The notes below the pieces were generated by a model, which saw only the letters and a program-made list of their open reading frames with translations, was not told the DNA's origin and did no database searches. The position numbers were made by a program, and so were the translations under genes. This document shows, in pieces, positions 25,337 to 32,331 of a stretch of DNA of 64,000 nucleotides (position 1 is the stretch's first letter; every line of letters starts with the position of its first letter). The stretch is from Moraxella cuniculi DSM 21768 (lineage in GTDB: Bacteria > Pseudomonadota > Gammaproteobacteria > Pseudomonadales > Moraxellaceae), in assembly GCF_900156515.1 (NCBI RefSeq), contig NZ_FTNU01000004.1:62001-126000 (forward strand), written 5' to 3'.

Positions 25337-25355
25337 ATACATTTATTTAATGTAT
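25337..25355. repeat. Palindromic 19-mer after the zeta cassette
   Basis: ATACATTTATTTAATGTAT, one base different from the core of the upstream palindrome (23928-23946). Arms ATACATT/AATGTAT with a 5-base loop. The pair brackets the three-gene cassette 1.4 kb apart in direct orientation. Confidence 0.85.
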
Positions 25356-25428
25356 TAAAATTTTATCCTTTTTCCCGAATTCGGACGCTTAACTTATTTG
25401 GTTTGCTGGTTATAAAAACATTACAAGG

Positions 25429-25746
25429 TTATTTTCTAATATCATGTTCATATTGAATGCTTAGAATTTGTGATTTTTCAATCTCAATAACTTTGTTATT
25501 GTTATCAAAACTATATTTTTTAATCCGAATGTCTGCTGAATTTGTGAGGTTTTCTTTTTCTATTGCATAAAATGGCAGAATCTGAAAGCTGATACTGGGC
25601 TTCTTGGGCTGTGTCGCAACACTTCCAATATGCGAAAGCCCATCTGTTGTTACAACTGCGATACAACCAAGGTACTGGTGAGTGTACCAGTGCACCGATT
25701 TTACAAAAACAAAATAAAGTGCAGCAATTGCTAATAACCATTTCAT
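25429..25746 (-). CDS. Unknown small membrane-anchored or exported protein
   Basis: A 105-residue protein with an N-terminal hydrophobic segment (KWLLAIAALYFVFVKSVHWYTH) that could be a signal anchor, then a polar domain with strands (IAVVTTDGLSHIGSVATQ, SISFQILPFYAIEKENL) and an acidic/basic tail. No family is recognised. It begins 6 bp after the stop of another short frame at 25753, so the two may be one transcript. AT-rich like the neighbouring cassette. Confidence 0.5.
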   Translation of the reverse strand: MKWLLAIAALYFVFVKSVHWYTHQYLGCIAVVTTDGLSHIGSVATQPKKPSISFQILPFYAIEKENLTNSADIRIKKYSFDNNNKVIEIEKSQILSIQYEHDIRK

Positions 25747-25752
25747 CGTTAA

Positions 25753-25977
25753 TCAACCCGTTGTAAATTCTGGTAGACGAGCTTTCTGTTTTTCAGCATG
25801 TAATTGACAATATTGGCAAGAATCAATTTTTAAAATTGATAATTTCTCCCATATATCAAGGGTGATGAATATTAAGGCTAGCGTGCCTTGTGCAGTGGCA
25901 AACAACAAAAATGTAAGAAGTGCAATGTTGGAGCCTTCTTTGTGCTTCAGATGAAATCCACCACCAACACAAAAACA
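25753..25977 (-). CDS. Possible small membrane protein with CxxC, start unclear
   Basis: A stop-bounded frame of 75 codons reads HLKHKEGSNIALLTFLLFATA, then a hydrophobic segment TLALIFITLDIWEKL and SILKIDSCQYCQLHAEKQKARLPEF. One membrane span followed by CQYC suggests a redox or metal site. There is no ATG, GTG or TTG in frame at its 5' end, so either a rare start is used or the gene is 5' truncated. It lies just upstream of the 25429-25746 gene on the same strand. Confidence 0.35.
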   Translation of the reverse strand, partial: CFCVGGGFHLKHKEGSNIALLTFLLFATAQGTLALIFITLDIWEKLSILKIDSCQYCQLHAEKQKARLPEFTTG

Positions 25978-26001
25978 TTAAACTTAAATAAAAAACAAAA
26001 A

Positions 26002-26181
26002 TCAAAGGGGTACTAAGAGATATCTTAAACCCTCCCCATTATAATTAAATACCATCTTTTTGCCACAAGTAGCACATTTTATTGTGCGTTTGTAGTTTAA
26101 CACACCACAAAAATAAGCTAGAAGCAGACACAAGAAAAATATTGGAAGTATAAGGGTTTGCTGATGGGTAAAAACTGCCAT
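26002..26181 (-). CDS. Possible small membrane protein with CATC zinc-ribbon-like motif
   Basis: A 59-residue frame from ATG 26181: MAVFTHQQTLILPIFFLCLLLAYFCG forms a membrane span, followed by KRTIKCATCGKKMVFNYNGEGLRYL, where CATC plus Lys/Arg-rich surroundings look like half of a zinc ribbon. The same frame is open further upstream with protein-like sequence (SAFGLRPANCNYAKKQYSSST) but no start codon, so the gene may be truncated. An alternative overlapping frame from 26341 exists but is less protein-like. Function unknown. Confidence 0.4.
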   Translation of the reverse strand: MAVFTHQQTLILPIFFLCLLLAYFCGVLNYKRTIKCATCGKKMVFNYNGEGLRYLLVPL

Positions 26182-26401
26182 CGTGCTTGAGCTGTATTGT
26201 TTTTTGGCATAATTGCAATTTGCTGGACGAAGTCCAAAGGCACTGCGGCTGATTGATGGCGTTCTCTTGCTTGGTGATTTGTAGATGGTTGTTAATCGGT
26301 GGCATAATTGACATCAAGTATTTGTTTTTATTAATATCCATTAATGCTTATGCCAGCTGCTAAAATCATACACGCCAAGCCACATTGCCCAAATCAGCAC
26401 A

Positions 26402-26430
26402 TGAAAAACCCCTTGAAAATCAAGGGGTTG
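26402..26430 (-). terminator. Terminator after the autotransporter gene
   Basis: Stem AACCCCTTG / CAAGGGGTT with loop ATTTT, followed on the minus strand by TTTC. It lies 8 bp past the stop codon, so transcription ends where the shortened protein ends. Confidence 0.85.
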
Positions 26431-26437
26431 TTTATTA

Positions 26438-29400
26438 TTATGCGTGGTTTTTGATGGTTTGGTAGCAGGCGGGGTCTAGTCTTGGACCAAATTGTGCAAC
26501 CACTGCCGCTGCCACGCGTGCGGTATCCCACGCATTCACGGTGTAGACATCTTCTTGGTTTGCACCTGTGGTTTTGTCTACCGTGGTGTTTTTACCTGCT
26601 TCAACCTTAGTGCGAGCAGCAGCAGCGGCTTTGGTGAGCTGTGATACATTCACCGCATCGTTTGGATCCTTACCGTCAGCAAGGTTGGTGATTTTCACAG
26701 GGTTGCCTTCAGGGCTACCTACCACCAAATCGCCAGCGTCATTGCTGTTAATTTTCGGACCATCTTTACCGCCGCCAAATGTTACAGAATTGATATTAAT
26801 ATCATCAGCAAGTCTATAAGCGATTTCCGCACCATTACGGCTAACTTCTAGGTTGTCATTCCAAGTTCTGAAAGTAACGGTATCGCTTGGGTTGATAAGC
26901 TCAGTGCCAGTTGTACCTTCAGCAGCCAAGTTCCAACCAGAGTTGTTGATGGCATTTGCCACATCACCAGCGGTTACAAGAGCATTAGTATTAGCAGGGG
27001 TATTTACCTTGCCGTCTGCACGAACAGTTACAGGCGTGGTGTTGGCTTTGATTTGGTTGCCTTCCACCTTGATGGTGTTGCTGTCTGTATTGACATCAAA
27101 AGTGATATCGCCATTAGCGTTGCGAGCGGTGGTCGCAGTACCATTGACAAAGTTTACATCGCTGTTGTTTTGGTCGATGGTTTCAACTTGCGTGCCATTT
27201 ACCGAAGTGGTGAATGACTGCACCGCCGTGTCTGCTTTGGCTAGGCTGTCTTTGCTGCCTTGAGACAAATCAACTTTATAATCCGTCACTTCCACACCGT
27301 CCACGGTGCTGGCTGTGCCTTTTTCTACCGTTACCGCTGTAGAACCTGCCGTTACAGACGCAGAAGTGTCTTTGCTGGTGGCGGTTAATTTACCGTCTTT
27401 GATTTGTACGGTGGTGCCGTCCACTGCCACATCAAATTTCACATTTGAAGTGGTGCCGTCAGTGGTGATTTCTACGGTGGTGCCGTTGCCTTTGGTGAAG
27501 TTTACAATATCTGCTGGGGCAACTTGGTCTTTGTGTTCACCATCTTGTTGCAATCCCCAACCTGCACTGACTTTTTCTGCCACGGCAAATAGCTGTGAGC
27601 CGTTGATGGCATCGGTCGAGGTTCTAGAGATTTCACCTGAGGCGACATTTTGCAGACGGCGTTCGTAGCCAGAGGCACCGATGGTAACGATACCCACAGG
27701 GGAAGAGCCTGCAAAGCCTTTTTCACCGCCATAGGTCAGTGTACCGACTTTATTACCTGCCGCATTGTAGTAATCAACGGTGGCGTTTTTATAGTCATAA
27801 CTGCCTGCGGTGGTGGTCTCACCTGTATCAAATGAGTTTGGCACAATTTGGAATTCGGTACCACTGCCATCAGCGTTTAGGAGTGGGGCTGCTTGACCCT
27901 TACCCTCTTCACTAAACACACCATAAGACTCCGCTCCCAGATAGACAGAGTTGGCAATGGTGCCATTTTGATAGCTAGTCGGTCTGCCATTAATATCACC
28001 CATCGTGTTGATACCGCTACCTAGGATAAAGGTATTTTCGCTGGTAACACGGTTATTATTACCAATCACAAAACTGCCCGCAGTAGATTTATCTGGTTGC
28101 GAGGTCGCTGATGATAGCCTCATATCATTCGTGCGTGCGTCATAGCTTTTTTGACCGCCAAGCTGGTTATGGTTACCGATGATGGCTGAACTGGCTGAAG
28201 TGCTGTTGATAAAGTTGTTATTACCATAGGCAGAGGCATTGGCACCTGCGACAAGGTTGTTTGCACCAACCGTGTTTGCTCTCTTGGCAGTGGATTGGTT
28301 GGCTGAACCAATCGCAACCGCTTCTGTTTCGCTTGCAGTCGCTCCTGAACCGATGGCGATGGTGTTGTTGGCACTCACGGCAGCGGCTTGACCGATAGCA
28401 ATGGCTTGTTCTACGGCTTTTTCACCATTAAAGGTTGGGGTGTATTTGTCGTATTTAACGACTGTGCCGTTTGGTGCAGTAACATCTTCTTCTTCGACTT
28501 TTACAGTGGCAGAAGTTGCACCGACTTTGATATTGTTACCAAAGACGAAGTTATTTTTTGAGGTTGAGCCGACCAAGTTGGCATTACCAATGGCGGTGTT
28601 GTTGGTACCACCGATAATGCTAAAGGTTTTATCGGTCATACTGCCATTTTTTAGGGCGTTTTCCATACGGGATTCGCTACCACCCCCTGTGGCACCGATG
28701 GCGGTAGAGTTAGCACCAAAGCTCATTACGGCCGAACCGATGGCAGTGGCAGATTTTGCCCCTGTAATCGCTCCTGAACCAACAGCTACTTGGTTACTGT
28801 AGTCGCCATTGGTGGCACTGCGAGAACCAAACGCCATCGCATCAAAACCACCACGCACTTGGGTCGCCGAACCATAGGCAGAAGTGGTATCGCCGTGCGT
28901 CTTCGCACCACCACCCACTGCCGAGTTGCGGTTACCGCCTGTAACGACCGCTTGTGAGCCGACAGCCATCGAACGGCTACCATCACCAATCACTTTGGCA
29001 GCATCACCGATTGCCATGTTGTTTTCACGGGCAGTGTTGGCGATTAAGGCATTGGTACCCATCGCAATGTTACTGCCCGCACCGTTTGCCATTCCTGCAG
29101 CACTGCTTGCCTCAACTTTGGCACCTTTACCGATGGCGACAGATTGTAAACGGCTAGTTGCCGCCTGATAACCCACGGCGATGGCTTCTTGGGCTTGAGC
29201 TTTTGCGTCATAACCAAGAGCCATACCACGGTCGGCATTGGTGTATTGATCGCCAACTTTAATGCTGCTGACTTCAGAGCCACGACCGATGGCGATTGAG
29301 CCGTCCGCCCAAGTTCTGGCGTTTTGACCCACTGCCACCGCCCAGCGACCACGCACCAATTTATCCGTGCCGATCTTCGTGCCATCTGCTGCGGTTTGTT

Positions 29401-30679
29401 CTGAATAGTTGTTGGCGTTGGTACCGATGGTGACAGAATCATCACCAAAATATTGATCGCCTGCATTATTACCAATCACCACTTGGCGTAAACCTGTGGC
29501 ATTGGTACCAGCGGTATCACCGATGATGATATTGTTGTTGGTGGCGATGGTGTTTGTCGCGGTTTGAATTTGACCATTCACAATATGCTGACGAGAGCCT
29601 TGCGGATCGACAAAGCCCACCCCTGCATCTTTACCGATGGCGATGGTGTTGTTTGATAGGGCTTGTGCATTTACCCCAGCCGCCAAGCTATATGCCGCCT
29701 TGGCACCCCCGATACCGTCCACCGCAGCTAGGTTGGTGGCGTTAGCGGTTGGGTCAGATGATTTGTCTTGATTAGTGGCGTTTACATGGAAGTAGTTTTG
29801 TTTGTCAGTGCCAACATTGGCAGAAAGGTCTTGGATCGCCTTAAATGCTTGATAAAGCTGTGAACCGTTCACGCCGTCCGTAGAATCCTCCGCCACACGA
29901 CCTGCTGCGACATATTGGATTTGACGGTATTTGTAGTCGTCAGAGTCTTTGGTTTCATCTACCCAGACTTTAGCACCGCTTAAATTACCACCGCCGTCTA
30001 CCAATTTACGCTCGCCTGTGGCAACTTGTACTGTCTTACCAGCACCAACGGCTAATACGCTTGTGCCATCTGTTGGCTGACCTGCGTAATTATAAGTTTT
30101 GCCACCAATGGTGATAGATTTGGTTTCTGTACCTGTGTTGGTATTACCTGCCGCCGAGAATGCACCCAATGCGACATTACCCATATTGCTACCACCCGAA
30201 CCTGCACCACCATCTGAGCGTACAGTTTGTGTACTTGAGTCGCTAGAAACAGTTGCTTTATAGCCGAGAGCTGTACCGTACCAAGTGTAGTTTGAGCTGG
30301 CATTACCACCAATCGCTACCGAGTGGTGAGCAGCTGCCGCAAGGTTTGGTTTGTCAGCATTGACTTGAGCACCATAAGCAAATGCCCCTGTCGATGCAGC
30401 GGCGTTCTCACCGATAACTACGGTTGAGTAATCGCCCTGATCGTAATAAGAATTCGACGCAGTCGCGTGAGCATTAGACGCAAAACCCAACCCCAACGCC
30501 GCCAACACAGCCGCTGCAAGCGGTGTGATTTTGCCAAATTTCACCACACCTGCCGACACGCTGGTATCCGCAGATGAATTATTCACAGTGCTGTTCTTGC
30601 CCTGCGATCTTGCAAACTCCGCAACCGCCGTAAAAGCACCCGTTGCTTTGTTAAAAACCACTTTATAAATGTGATTCAT
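26438..30679 (-). CDS. Trimeric autotransporter adhesin-like protein (Hag/UspA/YadA type) without membrane anchor
   Basis: A 1413-residue protein. It opens with the extended signal region MNHIYKVVFNKATGAFTAV and a signal peptide ending FASNAHA. A long YadA-type head follows, with dozens of 14-residue units of the AIGxxAxA kind (VAIGKGAKVEASS, MAVGSQAVVTGG, TAIGSAVMSFGA). Necks appear near residue 270 (STDGVNGSQLYQAF) and residue 1020 (STDAINGSQLFAVA), then stalk-like segments and a last NAVNVSQLTKAAAAAR near 1346. Normal family members end in a four-strand YadA anchor finishing in Phe or Trp; this one ends RVAAAVVAQFGPRLDPACYQTIKNHA, with a Cys and no barrel, and no anchor is found downstream. 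A C11 tract lies upstream. Confidence 0.9.
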   Translation of the reverse strand: MNHIYKVVFNKATGAFTAVAEFARSQGKNSTVNNSSADTSVSAGVVKFGKITPLAAAVLAALGLGFASNAHATASNSYYDQGDYSTVVIGENAAASTGAFAYGAQVNADKPNLAAAAHHSVAIGGNASSNYTWYGTALGYKATVSSDSSTQTVRSDGGAGSGGSNMGNVALGAFSAAGNTNTGTETKSITIGGKTYNYAGQPTDGTSVLAVGAGKTVQVATGERKLVDGGGNLSGAKVWVDETKDSDDYKYRQIQYVAAGRVAEDSTDGVNGSQLYQAFKAIQDLSANVGTDKQNYFHVNATNQDKSSDPTANATNLAAVDGIGGAKAAYSLAAGVNAQALSNNTIAIGKDAGVGFVDPQGSRQHIVNGQIQTATNTIATNNNIIIGDTAGTNATGLRQVVIGNNAGDQYFGDDSVTIGTNANNYSEQTAADGTKIGTDKLVRGRWAVAVGQNARTWADGSIAIGRGSEVSSIKVGDQYTNADRGMALGYDAKAQAQEAIAVGYQAATSRLQSVAIGKGAKVEASSAAGMANGAGSNIAMGTNALIANTARENNMAIGDAAKVIGDGSRSMAVGSQAVVTGGNRNSAVGGGAKTHGDTTSAYGSATQVRGGFDAMAFGSRSATNGDYSNQVAVGSGAITGAKSATAIGSAVMSFGANSTAIGATGGGSESRMENALKNGSMTDKTFSIIGGTNNTAIGNANLVGSTSKNNFVFGNNIKVGATSATVKVEEEDVTAPNGTVVKYDKYTPTFNGEKAVEQAIAIGQAAAVSANNTIAIGSGATASETEAVAIGSANQSTAKRANTVGANNLVAGANASAYGNNNFINSTSASSAIIGNHNQLGGQKSYDARTNDMRLSSATSQPDKSTAGSFVIGNNNRVTSENTFILGSGINTMGDINGRPTSYQNGTIANSVYLGAESYGVFSEEGKGQAAPLLNADGSGTEFQIVPNSFDTGETTTAGSYDYKNATVDYYNAAGNKVGTLTYGGEKGFAGSSPVGIVTIGASGYERRLQNVASGEISRTSTDAINGSQLFAVAEKVSAGWGLQQDGEHKDQVAPADIVNFTKGNGTTVEITTDGTTSNVKFDVAVDGTTVQIKDGKLTATSKDTSASVTAGSTAVTVEKGTASTVDGVEVTDYKVDLSQGSKDSLAKADTAVQSFTTSVNGTQVETIDQNNSDVNFVNGTATTARNANGDITFDVNTDSNTIKVEGNQIKANTTPVTVRADGKVNTPANTNALVTAGDVANAINNSGWNLAAEGTTGTELINPSDTVTFRTWNDNLEVSRNGAEIAYRLADDININSVTFGGGKDGPKINSNDAGDLVVGSPEGNPVKITNLADGKDPNDAVNVSQLTKAAAAARTKVEAGKNTTVDKTTGANQEDVYTVNAWDTARVAAAVVAQFGPRLDPACYQTIKNHA

Positions 30680-31142
30680 AGGATCTCCGATTTAGTTATA
30701 GACGACCATCAGCAATCTATACAATGTGGACTGTGGCGGTGATTGTCATACAACCAACAACTCACCAACAACAATACCCCCAATCTCACCCCCCCCCCCG
30801 CAAATCTGGGTGGTAGGTTGTTTGTAAGACTGTCCGATAGCGGTATTTGGACACAAAAATACACTGTGTATTATAATAAAAAACACATGCCCAAAACCAG
30901 TTTATCCGCCCAAAAAATTGTATTTTTTGTGTAAATCGTGATAACAAAAAAACCCACCGTCATCATCGGTGAGAGCTGGCTTATGGCATGATGATGGGGC
31001 TTGATGGTTGGCGTGAGAGTTTGGCTTGGGTGGGTGGATTATTAATAATAATTATTAATAACAGATAAAATGATTCATGTATAATGGCACACTACAATTG
31101 GGGGATTTTGGCAAGCAAAAACTTGCCGAGCGGTGGCATTGT
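30680..31142. other. 463-bp intergenic stretch with a C11 tract
   Basis: It contains the 5' region of the autotransporter gene (minus strand) and, on the plus strand, the approach to the first Ibs-like unit. The C11 run lies at 30789-30799. A small hairpin (GGCAAG / CTTGCC) is near 31110-31127. No gene is supported; the plus-strand frame at 30743-30934 runs through the homopolymer and looks like chance. Confidence 0.6.
30789..30799. repeat. Homopolymer C11 upstream of the autotransporter gene
   Basis: Eleven C on the plus strand, read as G11 on the strand of the adhesin gene, about 110-120 bp upstream of its ATG. In Moraxella catarrhalis, poly-G tracts upstream of or inside adhesin genes (uspA1, hag) cause phase variation. 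Confidence 0.95.
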
Positions 31143-31171
31143 TTGACACCATCAAAAAGATTTTTTATTAT
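31143..31171 (+). promoter_or_regulatory. Promoter of Ibs-like unit 1
   Basis: TTGACA at 31143-31148, 17-bp spacer, TATTAT at 31166-31171. The same promoter with the same spacing precedes units 2 and 3. Confidence 0.85.
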
Positions 31172-31174
31172 AAA

Positions 31175-31253
31175 TAAATCAAGGCAACAGCTGCAACTGT
31201 CGCCTTGTAGGTTACCGCCACCGACCTGTGTGAGTGGTGGCAACTGTAAGGAG
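31175..31253 (+). ncRNA. Structured leader of Ibs-like unit 1 (and possible antisense RNA terminator)
   Basis: Hairpin AAGGCAACAG / CTGTCGCCTT at 31181-31206, then CCGCCAC / GTGGTGG closed by GTT / AAC, then the ribosome binding site TAAGGAG (31247-31253). On the minus strand the first hairpin is followed by a T-rich stretch and could end an antisense RNA started near 31397, for which TTGCAA (31431-31426) and CATAAT (31409-31404), 16 bp apart, are a candidate promoter. The stem carries compensatory changes in unit 3. Confidence 0.6.
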
Positions 31254-31260
31254 AGGTACG

Positions 31261-31323
31261 ATGAGATTACTCACACTAATCTTGTTTATCATTCTGCTGT
31301 TATTAAGCAATAACGCTTATTAA
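31261..31323 (+). CDS. Ibs-like hydrophobic toxin peptide, unit 1 (20 residues)
   Basis: MRLLTLILFIILLLLSNNAY. A single membrane-spanning peptide with one or two N-terminal charges, a run of Leu/Ile and the ending Ser-x-x-Ala-Tyr, as in the E. coli Ibs toxins, which depolarise the inner membrane. The ribosome binding site TAAGGAG lies 7 bp upstream. A 3' sequence CTCCTTA (31388-31394) is its exact complement and could fold back to hide it. Being short, it is missed by standard gene callers. Toxicity is inferred by likeness. Confidence 0.65.
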   Translation: MRLLTLILFIILLLLSNNAY

Positions 31324-31330
31324 TGCAGAC

Positions 31331-31394
31331 AGCCTGAGAAGTGATGCGAACACTTCGGAGGCTTGAGTTAGGGGCTAACCCTAACCGCTCCTTA
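31331..31394 (+). promoter_or_regulatory. 3' hairpins and anti-ribosome-binding-site element, unit 1
   Basis: Stem AGCCT-GAAGTG / CACTTC-AGGCT at 31331-31363, then GTTAGGG / CCCTAAC at 31367-31385, then CTCCTTA at 31388-31394, complementary to the unit's own TAAGGAG. The same order of elements follows units 2 and 3. Confidence 0.6.
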
Positions 31395-31472
31395 TTTATC
31401 TTTATTATGCCATCAAATCAAGATTTTGCAAGTGCTGTTTGAGAAAAATATTATAATTTTGGTTAAGAAAAT

Positions 31473-31511
31473 AAAATCCGCCAAGCTAAGTGATGCTGGC
31501 GGATTTTTGTT
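31473..31511. terminator. Terminator of Ibs-like unit 1
   Basis: Stem AAAATCCGCCA / TGGCGGATTTT followed by TGTTTT; near-identical copies follow units 2 and 3. Confidence 0.85.
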
Positions 31512-31551
31512 TTGTGCGGTTTTAATTTGTGTGATGGTGGTTTTGCAATAT

Positions 31552-31580
31552 TTGACACCGTCAAAAAGATTTTTTATTAT
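31552..31580 (+). promoter_or_regulatory. Promoter of Ibs-like unit 2
   Basis: TTGACA at 31552-31557, 17-bp spacer, TATTAT at 31575-31580, 409 bp from the unit 1 promoter. Confidence 0.85.
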
Positions 31581-31668
31581 AAATAAATCAAGGCAACAGC
31601 TGCAACTGTCGCCTTGTAGGTTACCGCCACCGACCTGTGTGAGTGGTGGCAACTGTAAGGAGGTGGAT

Positions 31669-31725
31669 ATGATTAAGCTACTTTTAATCATCATCTTGCT
31701 TTTGATTAGCTTACCAGCTTATTAA
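31669..31725 (+). CDS. Ibs-like hydrophobic toxin peptide, unit 2 (18 residues)
   Basis: MIKLLLIIILLLISLPAY. This is the closest of the three to the E. coli Ibs consensus (hydrophobic core LIIILLLIS and ending AY). TAAGGAG lies 8 bp before the ATG. The leader hairpin is the same as in unit 1, and the 3' hairpins and CTCCTTA element are kept. The three peptides differ more from each other than their leaders do. Confidence 0.7.
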   Translation: MIKLLLIIILLLISLPAY

Positions 31726-31877
31726 AAGCAAAGCCTGAGAAGCAGTAAGGCTACTTCGGAGGCTTGAGTTAGGGGCTAACCCTAACCGCTCCTTATTTAT
31801 CTTTATTATGCCATCAAATCAAGATTTTGCAAGTGTTGTTTGAGAAAAATATCATAAAAATAACAAACAGGTTAAAT

Positions 31878-31920
31878 AAAAAATCCGCCAAGCTAAGTAA
31901 TGCTGGCGGATTTTTGTTTT
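31878..31920. terminator. Terminator of Ibs-like unit 2
   Basis: AATCCGCCA / TGGCGGATT stem with A- and T-runs, as in unit 1. Confidence 0.85.
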
Positions 31921-31936
31921 ATAAAATTTGCAATAT

Positions 31937-31965
31937 TTGACACCATCAAAAAGATTTTTTATTAT
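31937..31965 (+). promoter_or_regulatory. Promoter of Ibs-like unit 3
   Basis: TTGACA at 31937-31942, 17-bp spacer, TATTAT at 31960-31965. Confidence 0.85.
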
Positions 31966-31974
31966 AAATAAATC

Positions 31975-32000
31975 AAGGCAAGTGCTGGAACACTTGCCTT
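31975..32000 (+). ncRNA. Leader hairpin of Ibs-like unit 3 with compensatory changes
   Basis: AAGGCAAGTG / CACTTGCCTT is a perfect 10-bp stem. Against units 1 and 2 (AAGGCAACAG / CTGTCGCCTT) both sides of two pairs have changed together (C-G to G-C, A-T to T-A), which argues that the structure is selected. Confidence 0.7.
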
Positions 32001-32053
32001 GTAGGTTACCGCCACCGACCTGTGTGAGTGGTGGCAACTGTAAGGAGGAAGCA

Positions 32054-32119
32054 ATGAAAACATTACTCAAGCTAATCGTTATCATTGTATTGGCTCTATT
32101 AAGCAACAACGCTTATTAA
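32054..32119 (+). CDS. Ibs-like hydrophobic toxin peptide, unit 3 (21 residues)
   Basis: A 21-residue peptide starting MKTLLKLIVIIVLALL and ending SNNAY, the same ending as in unit 1. TAAGGAGG lies about 6 bp before the ATG. Two Lys near the N-terminus and an uninterrupted hydrophobic core predict insertion in the inner membrane. The unit ends with the common terminator at about 32269-32304. Confidence 0.65.
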   Translation: MKTLLKLIVIIVLALLSNNAY

Positions 32120-32268
32120 GCCAAAAGCCCGAAAAGCAGGACAAGACTACTTGGGGGCTTGAGTTAGGGGCTAACCCTAACCGCTCCTTATTTATCTTTA
32201 TTATGCCATCAAATCAAGATTTTGCAAGTGTTGTTTGAGAAAAATATCATAATTTTGGTTAAGAAAAT

Positions 32269-32304
32269 AAAATCCGCCAAGCTAAGTGATGCTGGCGGAT
32301 TTTT
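32269..32304. terminator. Terminator of Ibs-like unit 3
   Basis: AATCCGCCA / TGGCGGATT stem followed by TTTTGC. It also faces the stop of the minus-strand OmpA-like gene 27 bp away. Confidence 0.85.
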
Positions 32305-32331
32305 GCTATTACAATACCAAAGAGTTTGGCA

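Noticed and set aside
26045-26341. 98-codon minus-strand frame after the adhesin gene
   Set aside because: Composition is poor in coding character compared with the overlapping frame that gives a membrane span and CATC motif.
26438-30679. Many plus-strand frames of 60-140 codons opposite the autotransporter gene
   Set aside because: They are shadows of a repetitive, Ala/Gly/Thr-rich gene on the minus strand and show only mirrored composition.
30743-30934. 63-codon plus-strand frame containing a Pro run
   Set aside because: The Pro run is only the C11 tract; no coding support on either side.
31077-31313. Frames of 60-99 codons overlapping the Ibs-like units (ending in the toxin peptide in units 2 and 3)
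   Set aside because: Their upstream parts translate the promoter and the leader hairpins; the ribosome binding site lies directly before the short peptide ATG, so the long versions are not real starts.
31138-32306. CRISPR array or IS element as explanation for the 385-409 bp repeats
   Set aside because: Repeats are far too long and too few for CRISPR, lack spacers, carry no transposase and have no terminal inverted repeats or target duplications.
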